A stretch of 27,772 bases of DNA from Trichosphaerium sp. ATCC 40318. Its lineage: Eukaryota > Discosea > Flabellinia > Trichosidae. Every line of letters starts with the position of its first letter. Position 1 is the stretch's first letter. The position numbers and the translations under genes are program-made. The stretch covers positions 1-27,772 of the forward strand of contig JALMLS010000116.1 in the NCBI GenBank assembly GCA_038496445.1, in the 5' to 3' direction. Below the pieces are notes generated by a model, which saw only the letters and a program-made list of their open reading frames with translations, was not told the origin of the DNA and did not search any database. Of the stretch, positions 10,009 through 19,943 are shown in pieces.

Positions 10009-10020
10009 TTATTCAGGTGT
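10009..10020. repeat. Target-site duplication, right copy
   Basis: TTATTCAGGTGT immediately follows the poly(T) tail and repeats 8888-8899. It carries a CAG|GT that, behind 27 T, looks like a strong 3' splice acceptor. Confidence 0.8.
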
Positions 10021-10039
10021 AAAAATTGTGCAAAGGTGA

Positions 10040-10260
10040 TAAGTACAAAAGCTTGTCCAACACGTGTACGGTGGGTTTTAAGCGAGATATTGCAACAAAT
10101 GCAGTATTTATATCGCAAGGGCAGAGATACATTGAGTTGCTCGGTATTGAACATTATAAGATCACAACGGTAACATTGTTAGCTACTAACACCATAAATA
10201 TGTGCTCAGAATAAAACGATTGCTGAAGGACGAACAATAGCAATATTCATTACCTGTTAG
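10040..10260 (+). pseudogene. Possible exon pair of a small or broken host gene
   Basis: Downstream of the retrotransposon an open frame (10040-10169) joins in frame to 10210-10260 (TAG) through a well-formed 40-nt intron (10170-10209). The intron has GTAACA at the donor, ACTAAC inside and CTCAG at the end. The product includes TVGFKRDIATNAVFISQGQR and continues ...YIELLGIEHYKITT. I do not recognise the family. A second, overlapping frame (to 10197) is also open and could equally join an upstream exon near 8770-8850 through the acceptor ATTCAG|GTGT. No start codon is assigned. This may be the 3' remnant of a gene interrupted by the insertion. Confidence 0.3.
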
Positions 10261-11299
10261 GCAACTAAATTATGCTTGAACCTACATAAAGAGTTCTTTG
10301 GTAATTTGTGCATTGTTTCAAAAATCAACAAAAGCCTACTTGATTAAGAGCACATCACCACTGACTGCAGGGGGATTAAAGAGTCGAGACATTTATAGTC
10401 TGTGTCCGTTGTGTCAAGTACTTACACCTACATTGACTCGCCTAAGGGCAAGATAAAGCACGAAGTCAGTCGTACAATGTCAAAACGCTGCTACAAGTTA
10501 CAAGTATTCAAATTATTGGGGTTTTAATTTGTTTTTGTACACGGGTAATTTACCAGAAAAAAAAAAGTGGGCAAAAGTTGATTGAGTTTTGTTCTTATTG
10601 CCTTGTATATTATATGCTGTAGTTGCTTCAAGTAATACCAACAGCCACAGCTGTAGAATCCACATCTAAAAAAGAAAGTCAAAAAAAATGTCCATCTCTT
10701 TGAAATCTCGTTAGATGAACACTTTTTATGAGCAACTGTATGAGTAAGCAAGACTGGTTTGGAGGAAGACTAACGTCTTGGTGGCTCTAACGCAACAAAC
10801 GAGCAAGCGTTTATCTTCAAAAGGATTGTGAGGTTAGTCAGCAAAGTTCCTCAAACGCGAATTCGTGAGAATATACAAACATCATCTTTTCAACGTGGTT
10901 TTTGAGAATTGCTTCGCAGTACATTTCATGCTGTAGACTGTATCTGCTAAACGATTTCTGCTTGATGCCACCTACTTAAATACAATCCAAAATAAAATAA
11001 GGAGGTATGTATTCAACATGGTTCGAGTTTGCTATCTTTGCAACTTTTTGCTGTTTGTGACTTTTGGTTTTCGTGTTTAGTCAGATCTGACAGATCTTGC
11101 AACTTCTGTTAGTCCTTACAGAACTGAATTTGCTAGCAAGATCACCACAAGATCAGTTAGTTGTTAGTTCTTGTAAGATCTTACGATGGGACAAGAATTA
11201 GTCTCACAAACAACAAACTAGAAGATGATCGATACTAGTACCGTTTCGCTCCCACCCTAGTTTGTGAAAAATAAGCAATTGCAACAGAACAGTGATAGT
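10261..11299. other. Intergenic region with one module copy and a GATC-rich patch
   Basis: It contains module copy E (separate entry). At 11081-11184 there is a cluster of AGATC/GATCT words, including the palindromes TCAGATCTGA (11081-11090) and GTAAGATCTTAC (11173-11184). No gene is supported. The minus-strand F-box/LRR gene ends at 11300, so the patch lies in its 3' flank. Confidence 0.4.
10348..10570 (+). repeat. Dispersed module copy E
   Basis: Reads GCACATCACCACT, then GAGACATTTATAG (core near 10391), CATTGACTCGCCTA, AAAGCACGAAGTCAGTC, and ends with A10-GTGG at 10557-10570. It is closest to copy F at 13910, with which it shares the GCACATCACCACT and AAAGCACGAAGTCAGTC boxes. Confidence 0.7.
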
Positions 11300-12665
11300 T
11301 TATTGAGTAGGAGCTAGTGTAAGATACTTGGACGACATTGCTGTCTTAGAGTGTAACTCAGCTTTTTGTTTTTCAACCAAGGCATAGCGAAATCGTTGTT
11401 GTTCGTATGTTCCGTAATTTTCGCGGTACTCAAACGGTGATAAAGTGTAGTCTGCTGGGACGCTAAGGTTGTTGTAAGAACTACGAGGAAAGAGGTCGTC
11501 TTCTTGGTTTAGAGGAAAAGAAGCAACAAGGGCTCCTTGGTTTTGCCCTAGCGAAACGCGGGTGGCATACGGTAAGAAGTAGGTACTATTGCTAGTTAAT
11601 GAACCGGCAAGCTGAATCTTTTTGATAGATTTCAGGTGCAGCAAGTCTTTATCACAGATGAATGATGATTCAGGCAAGTACACAATTTCCGCATTTTCGA
11701 GTGCTTCTAGTGCTGCACTTGTAATATGACTAAGGCCTACCATGTTGATTTCGATAATATCATGTCCTATATCAATAATGGCCTTGTCTGTTATGTTCGA
11801 ACAATGTGTCAAATTAATTCTACGTACACCTTTCAATGCCATAATAGAATCATCTGTGAGCTTAGAGCATTTCGTCAGATCTATGGTATGGACGCCTTTC
11901 AGGTTTTTAATAAACTTCAACTTGTGGCAATGCTTCAAGTTTAAAGTATGTACGCCAGCTAAAACATCAACATTGGTAAGACGACTACATCTTTCCAATG
12001 AAATAGTATGAACACCTTTAAAAGCCGAGATGGTATCGTCATTAACCTGTTCACACCCTTTTAGCGAAACAGTATGAGGTTTCAAGTTTCCCACAATGCG
12101 CAATGCGTCTTCAGAATTCTTGTTGAAATCCAAGTTAATACTTTTGAGGTTGGTGAGAGTCATCAGAAACTTCTTGGGGCAGTAAGTTATCGTAGATCCT
12201 ATATCCACATGCCGCGCTTCTGACATAGCCATCCACATTGGGGTGGTCATCAATTCTGTAAACATAAAACGAGTATTGAGTATGAAACCTCGCTGTCGGA
12301 CAAAAGTAAAGTTTGTTCTTCGGTTAATCTTCAGTGTTTTATAACTAGAACGAGTTAATATCAAAGGTTGCTTTGAAAATAATTACTTACCCAACAGTAT
12401 TATACATAATGTCACGCCATTTTCGGCATGTACGAGTAATATTTGTTCTGACATTTGGAACGAAATTGAATATGGTTTCTTCAATCTCTACTGGGACAGA
12501 AACAAACGGAGAGCTGGATTGGTGATAGAACTAAGCGAAAGTTAACTAATTAGGCTTCTACGAAAACACCTTGCTACGTACAGTTTGTAGTTGGCGCTTA
12601 GGTTTACTGGCAGCTGGTGCTTCCATTGGGGTGTGTTGCGTGTTTAAAATTTCTACGTTTGTCAT
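11300..12665 (-). CDS. F-box / leucine-rich-repeat protein, paralog 1
   Basis: Three exons on the minus strand (12582-12665, 12391-12530, 11300-12344) give 422 aa. Introns are 51 and 46 nt with GTACGT and GTAAGT donors. The start is ATG at 12665. Exon 1 is a short basic leader ending PKRQLQT. Exon 2 encodes the F-box (FVSVPVEIEETIFNFVPNVR, then RTCRKWRDIMYNTV). Exon 3 carries Cys-containing LRRs of the FBXL/AMN1 style with the family phrase GVHTI(S/D)L..C..LT (for example KGVHTIDLTKCSKLTDDSI), and a conserved tail (YLPESS..., PYATRVSL, FPRSSYNNL). Such proteins are usually substrate receptors of SCF ubiquitin ligases. Exon 3 has exactly the same length (1045 nt) as in the 21411 paralog. AATAAA overlaps the stop. 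It is transcribed opposite to the other two paralogs. Confidence 0.85.
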
Positions 12666-12991
12666 ATTACATTGTTGAGGACGTGTTGCAACTGTTGTAT
12701 TGTGTAAAAAAATATCTATTCAAATGAAAAAATATGACATTTCTGTGTTGTAACTTATCAATCTGGATTGAGTTGACCAAATATCAATCTACAACTTTTT
12801 TTGAACCTACTCTCTATCTGTTATTCTTGTGATACTAAACATAACTTACCAAAACTATATCAGATCTTCACAACGAAAAATTGTGCATTTTGGTAACTTT
12901 TCAAACCTTGGTGTGTATGGTATCTACTATACCATTAACGGCCTTTCATGAACTAAAAGGTATTCGGAAAAAATGCTTTACGAAAGAAACC

Positions 12992-13174
12992 AGTGAATGA
13001 AAGCATCACATTCAAGCTGTTTGTGTTGTTGTAAAGCGGGAAAAATGTCTTGAGTTCCTACCAAAAACTTCACATAAAAGAAGTAAAACTCAAATCGAGA
13101 ATTGAAGTTCTTTTTGGTATGGTCACGCGTAGTAGGTGGTTTTAAACCACTTTAAACAACTATTTCTTCTTTTC
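12992..13174 (+). repeat. Left arm of a 183 bp near-perfect inverted repeat
   Basis: AGTGAATGAAAGCATCACAT ... through AAGCGGGAAAAATGTC, GGTATGGTCACGCGTAGTAG and GGTTTTAAACCACTTTAAAC to CTATTTCTTCTTTTC. It pairs with 13545-13727 at one constant offset (coordinate sum 26719). I see only one mismatch, near the inner end. Confidence 0.92.
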
Positions 13175-13544
13175 GGGTATTAAACGCATTGCATCCTCAA
13201 CCTCACATGTGTTTCGCTGCTACTATGTAGATGCTTAGTCTAAGCTTCAAGAAGTTCCTCTTCTGCAATGTTTAAGCATTTATAGAATGTTTGTTTCTAA
13301 TTTGTGCGTACTCTCAAGCGTTCATAAACCACTTCTATAATACGTTTAAGTGCAAAGGATGTGAAATCCCTGAAACGCTGAGAGAGATAGCAAAGAGATG
13401 GCGCTCATATTTTGCTAAAACAGTTTCCGATACTTTCCTTAAAAGGTGTGAAGACCATTTGCCCTGCTAGTACTACTCCGCGATGCCTAAATACATTATA
13501 CTAGCATAAACACATGAATTGGCGGATTAACAAAAACAAAAGCT
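13175..13544. other. 370-nt loop of the inverted repeat
   Basis: Single-copy-looking sequence between the arms. No ORF longer than a few dozen codons, no module core and no recognisable RNA gene. Together with the arms it forms a 736 bp foldback unit. Confidence 0.5.
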
Positions 13545-13727
13545 GAAAAAAAGAAATAGTTGTTTAAAGTGGTTTAAAACCACCTACTACGCGTGACCAT
13601 ACCAAAAAGAACTTCAATTCTCGATTTGAGTTTTACTTCTTTTATGTGAAGTTTTTGGTAGGAACTCAAGACATTTTTCCCGCTTTACAACAACACAAAC
13701 AGCTTGAATGTGATGCTTTCATTCACT
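13545..13727 (-). repeat. Right arm of the 183 bp near-perfect inverted repeat
   Basis: Reverse complement of 12992-13174. The outer boundary is sharp: the flanks (GAAACC| on the left, |TTAGAA on the right) do not match each other, and I see no obvious target-site duplication. Confidence 0.92.
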
Positions 13728-13909
13728 TTAGAATAGTGTATGGGTTTTTAATGTCGCCTTGTGTAAGCAAATAAGTAAATAACTCGGCTACTATTCGCGA
13801 CTTAGTATCCAAAACCAGAACTCAACCACTCCAAACAGCTTTTTTGGTCTAACTGCCACCGTGGTCTGTTAAATGTATTAAACTTGAAAACAAAAAGCTA
13901 TCTTAGTAT

Positions 13910-14154
13910 TAGCACATCACCACTTATTCTAGGGGGGCGGGAAGTCTAGACATTTATAGCCTATGTCGGTCGTGTACAGCACCAGCACCGTTAAGATCAG
14001 TACTGCACGTCTGCATTGACCTGCCTACGGGGAAGACAAAGCACGAAGTCAGTCATGCAATGCCATAACCTGCCTCTAGCCAAGATTTCACTTGCTGCAA
14101 TAACAGCCAAAACAGTTTTTGAAACTGAAGAATTTGAACAAAAAAAAATTGTGG
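13910..14154 (+). repeat. Dispersed module copy F
   Basis: Shares GCACATCACCACT, AGACATTTATAGCCT (core near 13951), CATTGACCTGCCTACGGGG and AAAGCACGAAGTCAGTC with the other copies. It ends with A9-TTGTGG at 14140-14154. It carries an extra ~30 nt relative to copy E between core and the CATTGACC box. It lies ~440 nt upstream of the LRR-phosphatase start. Confidence 0.75.
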
Positions 14155-14295
14155 CATAAAAGCAAACAATTTTGCACTTGTCTTTTGATTGAGTACACTT
14201 GCAATCAAGTTTGTATAAACTTGGCGTGATTGCCATGCAAGCGGTGTGGTGGCGTATACAGCTTCTGAAAATGCAAAGAAATATTGTTCCCTAGG

Positions 14296-14350
14296 ATTGA
14301 AGTTACATTTATGGTATGACCACGCGTAGTACGACTAGTTTGGTAACATT
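14296..14350 (+). repeat. Diverged single copy of the inverted-repeat arm
   Basis: GATTGAAGTT...GGTATGACCACGCGTAGTA resembles 13101-13135 of the left arm (ATTGAAGTTC...GGTATGGTCACGCGTAGTA), and weaker similarity follows (CATTAAACGACTCTTTTTC). It shows the arm sequence also exists unpaired. Confidence 0.6.
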
Positions 14351-14594
14351 AAACGACTCTTTTTCTTTTTCTGCGCTTGTCTATTAAAACGCGTGGTAAA
14401 GTAACGGCTAGTGCATCGTTAACTGTAGACTGATTGCTATTTGCTTCTGAATAAATGCTTCCGCAGTAGCACCCGCCGTGATGTTGCATCCGTACGGCGT
14501 TAAGGTTAGGTACTAGAAAAGAGTGCAGAACGCAGAGTGTGGTGCAACAGTTTAACAGGCTTTGAACAACAACTTAATTGACTGTTTAAAATTG

Positions 14595-16107
14595 ATGGGT
14601 AACAACACAGCTCCCGAACCAGCTCCAAAGGCACCACAACTCAGTAATAAGGGTTTCTCCGACTGGCCACAAGAGTTAACAGACAAACAATGGTACGATT
14701 CGTATCATGTCATTATATCTGATACCCGTAGCGTGGGTGTTCTTGAGGTGAACCTAGAACAGAACAAAATTTCGGCTATCCCAGCGGAAGCGTTAATAGC
14801 TTTAACAGGTGTTCAAACACTCAATCTACGCAGTAATGCCTTTGTGGAAGGTAATTGGCGCTTTTCACAAAACCTGGTTACGCTTGACCTGTCATCCAAC
14901 AATATATCATCTTTAAACCTCCAAGCACCTCAATTAACGAATTTAAATCTAAACAACAACAACCTGAGCAAAATGCCACCCGCTGTGTACAAATTACGGA
15001 CGTTATGTGTTTTAAACGTAAGCAATAACTATTTAACAACTTTGGATGAAGATCTATCGACATTAGAACAATTGACGGCTCTATTCGCAATGTCCAATAA
15101 AATAACTACAATACCATCAGTACGTCAATACAGTTAGCACAGTATTTTTACTACTGTTAACGTCATTTTTCGCGATACACCTAGCTTCGCTTCGTAGCAC
15201 TTTAACCTCAGCGTAGGAAATAGGTCAATTGACAAACTTGCATGTGCTAGCGTTATCAAACAATGAAGTGAACATTCTACCACAAGAGCTAGATGACTGT
15301 GCTTCCCTTCAACGTATCTACTTGCGAAACAATCCGATCCCAAAATTTGGTACTCGGTTTACTACGCTTCATCAACTTCAGCTTCTCGATATCGACGATC
15401 CAGAGCTTGTGGAACTACCATTTAAAGGTGAGTAAATGATACTCGCGATAATCACGTGATAGAGTACGTTTAAACTAATTTATTTTGCGTAGCTCTAGAA
15501 AAAAACTCAAAACTTGTTATTCGTTGTGATATGGCTAGACTGTCGGAAGTATCAGAAGATTTATACCTTAGTTCTGCTTTAGGTGCACAAAACTTAAACT
15601 TATTACAAGAGTATGCTGTTACACATATCCTTATAGTAGGTGAAGAGCTTGAACCTTACTACCCCAATGTACTTTGTGTTTTCTTTATACGTTTGTTAAA
15701 CCATTTGTTCAGTTGTTTAATTATAAAAAAATTGAAATCAGCGACACACCCGATGATGATATTCAAGCTTGCTTTAAGGAATCTATTGAATTTATTCAAG
15801 AAGGTCTTGATGTTGGCGCTGTTCTTGTCCACTGGTACACACTTGTTACATATTGCACCACAATTAACTGTTACTTCTAGTAAAGAAGGTATTTCGCGAA
15901 GTACAACAATAATAATGGCTTGTACGTCAAAAAATTTATGTGTTTATGCTTATGTTTAACCTTGGTTTTGTAGTTCTCATGCACAGGGACAAACGTGATG
16001 TGAATAGAGTTTTGGTACAAATAAAAAACCTTCGACAAGAAGCAAGACCAAACAAGGGGTTTATGGACCAGTTAATTGCTTGGGAACAGGAATGCAATAT
16101 TAAATAA
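14595..16107 (+). CDS. Leucine-rich-repeat dual-specificity phosphatase (MPL-like)
   Basis: Six exons (14595-15119, 15217-15427, 15493-15668, 15713-15834, 15881-15921, 15974-16107) give 402 aa. Residues ~55-245 are LRRs of the 'LDLSSNNIS.L' and 'IPSEIGQLTNLHVLALSNNE' type. Residues ~260-402 form a dual-specificity phosphatase. They read DLYLSSALGAQNLNLLQEY, then EISDTPDDDI with D315 as probable general acid. The P-loop VLVHCKEGISRST (Cys345, Arg351, HCx5R) follows, and then a C-terminal helix ending PNKGFMDQLIAWEQE. Catalytic residues are complete, so the enzyme should be active on phospho-Ser/Thr/Tyr, plausibly on MAP kinases as in dictyostelid MPL proteins. The catalytic Cys codon itself is split by an intron (TG|T, 15835-15880). 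The GTACGT donor at 15922 gives the canonical reading IIMAFLMHRDKRDVNR. Upstream in-frame TTG codons exist, but ATG 14595 is the first ATG. Confidence 0.85.
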
Positions 16108-17998
16108 TACACATGCAACACTAGAAATCAAAAAGAATCACTGTAAATAACAAGGTAAAAACTAGAAGAACCATCACAAATAACCTAAAAAACTTGCCAT
16201 CGCTCGGCGATTACATTTTCAAGTCTTCAGATTGCTTCCTAAACATGCGTTGAGTTCAATGAAAAAGTAAATACGTTATTTCAACATCACTTATTGTTAA
16301 AAGTCCTCTTTAACGCGCCTAAGAGTAAAAGCAATGAAGCAAAAAGCTGACAAATATGAGCCGCACACTCTACTGATGGTGGTTTGCAGAATCAGGCATT
16401 TATAACCTTGTCTTAGAATGATCTTGATTGATCCCCCGAGGAGGCGACAACGAAACACAAAGTCAAAGTGCCTCGAGAGACTGGCGCAGCGTTTTCATAT
16501 TTACGTCATGAAAACTTTTTCCTTACTTTTGTACCCACCAAATTTTGAAAAAAAAAAATTGTGGGAAAACTGATTCGAGTTTTTTTTTACATTAACGCTG
16601 TTAAATATTTGGAATCTTAACGTAGCTGAGCAATGCGCACCTCGTAATTCGGTCACAATTGAAATAGTTTTGCCTTTTCCTTGAACAAAGCTTCGCGTTT
16701 GTCTACGTGCAGGAGATAACTAACGTAGAAAAAGGTGCTAGCGTCTGTGATTCTGTACCAAGTTTTCACGCAAAAACAATGAGAGTGCGGTTTTTGTCTT
16801 CACGCTGTAGCAACCAACGTACCGTATCCATGTAAGTCATTAAACGACCTCCAGCCGCTCTCTTTGCCTTGCGGAAGTTTTGTGATGCACGCGAACAACA
16901 GGTTATCGTGGGGCTGGAGAGGTACCCTGTAGTTGAAAACCGCGGCTCCTTAGCTGCTTGATATCTTATTTAAGCAAAAAAGCTTAGACACTAACAAAGA
17001 AACTCGCCATTACCTCCAGCCAGTACCCTCAGTTTCTTATACCAGGTTTAGATAGAATCGGCCGCAAAAGGCTTATAGGTTGTTCTATTTGCTTTAAATT
17101 ATGTCGCACCCTTGGTTGTAGTTTCAGCTTAGCATCCAAAGTGCTACTTGCGAACTGAGCAGAAGGAAAGTTCAAAGAGATAGCTCTCAGAGGTTTTCGT
17201 GAGTTCTGTATTTGGTCCAACTAAAACAAGACAAGAACAAAGTATCCACGCAAGACTAATAGGACTTGATAGAGGCATTCCTATCAAATCGTTCGTTTTG
17301 TGTAATTATCGACAAGAACTGAGATGTTTTCACTACATGAATAGTGTCCTATCGGTACTATGCTACACTCCAAGTACCAAACCCACAGAGGTACGAAGCA
17401 TTCCGTTAAGGAAAATAGGGAAAACGCGGTTTCTAGAATAAGAACGTAAGAATATGCGCCAACATACTTTTGCGTTTATATATGTTGCAGCCTGCTACGG
17501 TATTGTAAACCAAACTCCACACTACGCAATTCTGTCAGAATTACGTTACAACAAGGTCATATTTAAGTCCCTATTTACTCCTTACGCGTAAGAAAAGGGT
17601 TTTAAACAAAATTATATTCTGAGAGCTTATTTATTTTCTGGTTAGCTTCTGGCGCGAAGCCCACGCACATTGTGTGTTCTCATGAGTTACAAGTTCGTTT
17701 TAGAACAACACGATCCTAAAAAGGAACTGAGTCGACGTCTCTTAGCGATTTCTCTGTAGTATTTCACTCATATGTTGCCAGCACGCTACTACAACGTATT
17801 TACGCTAACAACTACACTCATTTAGGACAAATGTTGTCCAGGCACCAATTTTGTAATTTATGAAAGAACAGTACAAACAACTCAAGGCGTTTTTGCTATG
17901 CCAACAAAAAGACAAAAACTGTTCGTAAGTAAGCTTGGAAATTTGCTTATTTTTCAAAACATTGATGAAACAGTACTACCAAACACTCAACGCAACAC
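16108..17998. other. Intergenic region with one module copy
   Basis: It holds module copy G near its left end. No gene is supported in the remaining 1.4 kb. ORFs at 17029-17220 (-) and 17199-17441 (+) lack any domain character. A mini-exon-like ATG at 17896 (MPTKRQKLF before GTAAGT) resembles the basic exon-1 leaders of the F-box/LRR family but leads nowhere in frame. Confidence 0.4.
16386..16564 (+). repeat. Dispersed module copy G (diverged)
   Basis: CAGGCATTTATAACCT (core near 16394), GATTGATCCCCCGAGGAGG, AAACACAAAGTCAAAG, then A11-TTGTGG at 16548-16564. It is the most diverged plus-orientation copy but keeps the order and spacing of boxes. Confidence 0.6.
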
Positions 17999-19515
17999 AT
18001 GAACAACTCTCATAACACGTTTACTCCAAGAAACGCTATTGACCTGTTAAAGCTCTATCACTTCGGTATCGCTTTCTTCGGACCGCACTATCAACCTGAA
18101 CCCAAACGTTTACAAACACCAGAGGTACCAATGCTTGTAACTTTTTCGAGGAAACATGCTCTAACCGTAAGTGTTTAGCGTACTATCGTTGTTGGTGCAC
18201 CAGATATTCACACACTGCCGTACGAGGCTTTGTCATGTATTTTTTGGAAACTGAAAACACATTGGAGAAAAAGGGCTGTGCTTACCTGCAAAGAATGGAG
18301 AGATGTGATCTATGACAACGTTGGGTACGCCTTTTACAATTTTCAGTTTTTCAACTTTTCGACAACTTTTCTGCCTTGCTGCTTGAGGTATAATGCTTCT
18401 ACAACCCATTACAACAATACTGAAATACATTTTTAAGCTATTTGAGGCCAATGTACCATTTTCTACGATTGTAAACTTTACTTCAAAATCCGTGTACCTG
18501 ACTTTGTTTGTAGTTTTCCTAAAGTAACGATTACACAAGAAAGTAAAGAAATGATAGCACGCCGCGGATTTTTGAACTATGCCTTCTATAGCGTCCTTGA
18601 TCGACAATGCGCGTTAGACAATTGCGCGATATTGAAGAAAGCTAAACATGTGAACCTAAGCAACAACCAAGCAATAACAGATGAAATTCTTTCACTTGTC
18701 TCCAACGCCAAAGTACTTATTTTGGAGAAGCTCGCACCCACCATTTCCGCAGAAGCTATCAAAAACTTGGGGAATTTCGAGCGCCACACTGTGACTCTAA
18801 CTAAATCCAGACAAGTAGACAACTACGCATCAGCGGGTTTAAAAACGTGCATACAATTAATTTAAGAGGCTGTACGCTATTGACAAACGTCAATGCCCTA
18901 GCGGGGACTTCTCACGTTATCTTGAGGGATTGTGTGCGCATAAGTGACGTTAATGCACTCGCGGGTGTTCATACAATCGACTTGTCAGGCTGCAGACGCA
19001 TTGGAGACAAATCAATATCGAAGCTGGCAGGAGTGCATACAATTAATCTAACAGATTGCATTAATGTTACCGATGTCGGCATCACTGCTGTTGCGCAAAA
19101 AGTGTACGAGATTAATATGACGCGCCTCCCTTTGATTACTCCTAAATCTTTCAAAGCACTTGGTAACGCTCGTATTGTTTATATGCCAAGCAGCGATTCC
19201 ATTCAAGATTCTGATTTAGGATTGTTGGATAACATTGAGAAGATTCGACTTGAAGGGAACAATATAACGGACGACTGTATAAAGTACTTACCGTACGGTA
19301 CTCGCGTGGCACTAGGAATAACAAATATCCAAACCATCTCAACTACCTTGCCAATGAACCAAGAAGAAGAGGACTTTCCACGTGGTTCTTACTACCTTCC
19401 TCCACTTGAAGGTCAGAGCGAGTTCAAATTCGACCCGTTTAGCTTTGATACAAACGAAGTCCAGAGACAAAAATACTACGAAGACAACTTCTTCCCTGCC
19501 AATCTCTTTGATTAA
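17999..19515 (+). pseudogene. F-box / leucine-rich-repeat protein, paralog 2, with frameshift
   Basis: Exons 17999-18124, 18179-18324 and 18514-19515 match the three-exon layout of the paralogs. The leader ends PKRLQTPE, the F-box exon reads HTLPYEALSCIFWKLKTHWR and then AVLTCKEWRDVIYDNV, and the LRR exon has repeats such as AGVHTIDLSGCRRIGDKSI. The tail keeps PYGTRVALG and FPRGSYYLPP and ends PANLFD, shorter than the paralogs. The LRR exon changes frame near 18836-18846 (GGGTTTAAAAACGTGC). The upstream frame ends at 18865, while the downstream frame resumes at NVHTINLRGC. Adding one base in the T/A run would restore the phrase, so it is either a one-base deletion (recent pseudogene) or a homopolymer sequencing error. 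No intron explains it without deleting a core LRR strand. Intron 2 (189 nt) is longer than in the paralogs. Confidence 0.75.
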
Positions 19516-19661
19516 CAGATTACAGTGATTGTTAGTTATGGTAACCGACTTTCGAAATGGTCCTTGCCGAAAACACTTACCAAGTTTATGTAAAACACAA
19601 TAAAAAACCGCTTTTGAGATACTTGTTTCGTTGCGTATATTGAAGTATTACTACAGACCAA

Positions 19662-19943
19662 TTACTGTTTCCAAAATGTGCTGTAAGACTTAATTTCTTG
19701 CTTGCCATTATCCAATATCATTACATGAGACAATGGCGAACAGAATTCTCTACACTCAAAGCGAGACAGAGATGGCAAACAACAGTTTAATGAAAAATGC
19801 AAATGCACCCAAGAATTAAAACTAGCTCTCAATCCCCTTTTTTTTTCCATCGCTAGGCTTGTACGAAACGTTTTCTTGGACTTCCTTTTGATATCTACAC
19901 CGACTAGGTTACGCAGTATCACAGTAACCTTTTCTGGTTCCAT
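19662..19943 (-). CDS. Hypothetical small basic protein (weak)
   Basis: A single-exon frame of 93 codons begins with ATG at 19943: MEPEKVTVILRNLVGVDIKR, then basic KSKKTF, and ends ...YSTFWKQ. The first 40 residues look more protein-like than most spurious frames here (regular hydrophobic spacing). I recognise no family, there is no poly(A) signal overlapping the stop, and no paralog in the window. It may be chance. Confidence 0.2.
   Translation of the reverse strand: MEPEKVTVILRNLVGVDIKRKSKKTFRTSLAMEKKRGLRASFNSWVHLHFSLNCCLPSLSRFECREFCSPLSHVMILDNGKQEIKSYSTFWKQ

Larger units (their letters stand above)
8900..10010 (+). mobile_element. 5'-truncated non-LTR (LINE-like) retrotransposon with poly(T) tail
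   Basis: The insertion is bounded by 12 bp duplications (8888-8899, 10009-10020), as expected from target-primed reverse transcription. Its 5' end lies inside the ORF, and its 3' end has a short UTR with a branched hairpin (9909-9965) and then 27 T (9984-10010). The ORF has no reverse transcriptase core, only the C-terminal region, so the copy is 5'-truncated and non-autonomous. A + strand poly(T) tail is unusual for LINEs, which normally end in poly(A) or short A-containing repeats. The base composition of the ORF (A-rich, C at many third positions) differs from the host genes nearby. Confidence 0.8.
12666..14594. other. Repeat-bearing intergenic region upstream of two divergent genes
   Basis: This region separates the starts of the minus-strand F-box/LRR gene and the LRR-phosphatase gene, so it must hold both promoters. 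It contains the 183 bp inverted repeat (12992-13727), a diverged third copy of part of that arm (14296-14350) and module copy F. The ORF at 13997-14236 lies within the module and is not credible. Confidence 0.5.

Noticed and set aside
9825-10197. Minus-strand ORF 9825-10154 and plus-strand ORFs starting in the T-run
   Set aside because: They are made of Lys or Phe runs encoded by the poly(T) tail and antisense to the element; no biological support.
17029-17441. ORFs 17029-17220 (-) and 17199-17441 (+)
   Set aside because: Short, without ATG in good context, no domain-like composition, no splice partners and no poly(A) signal at the stop.
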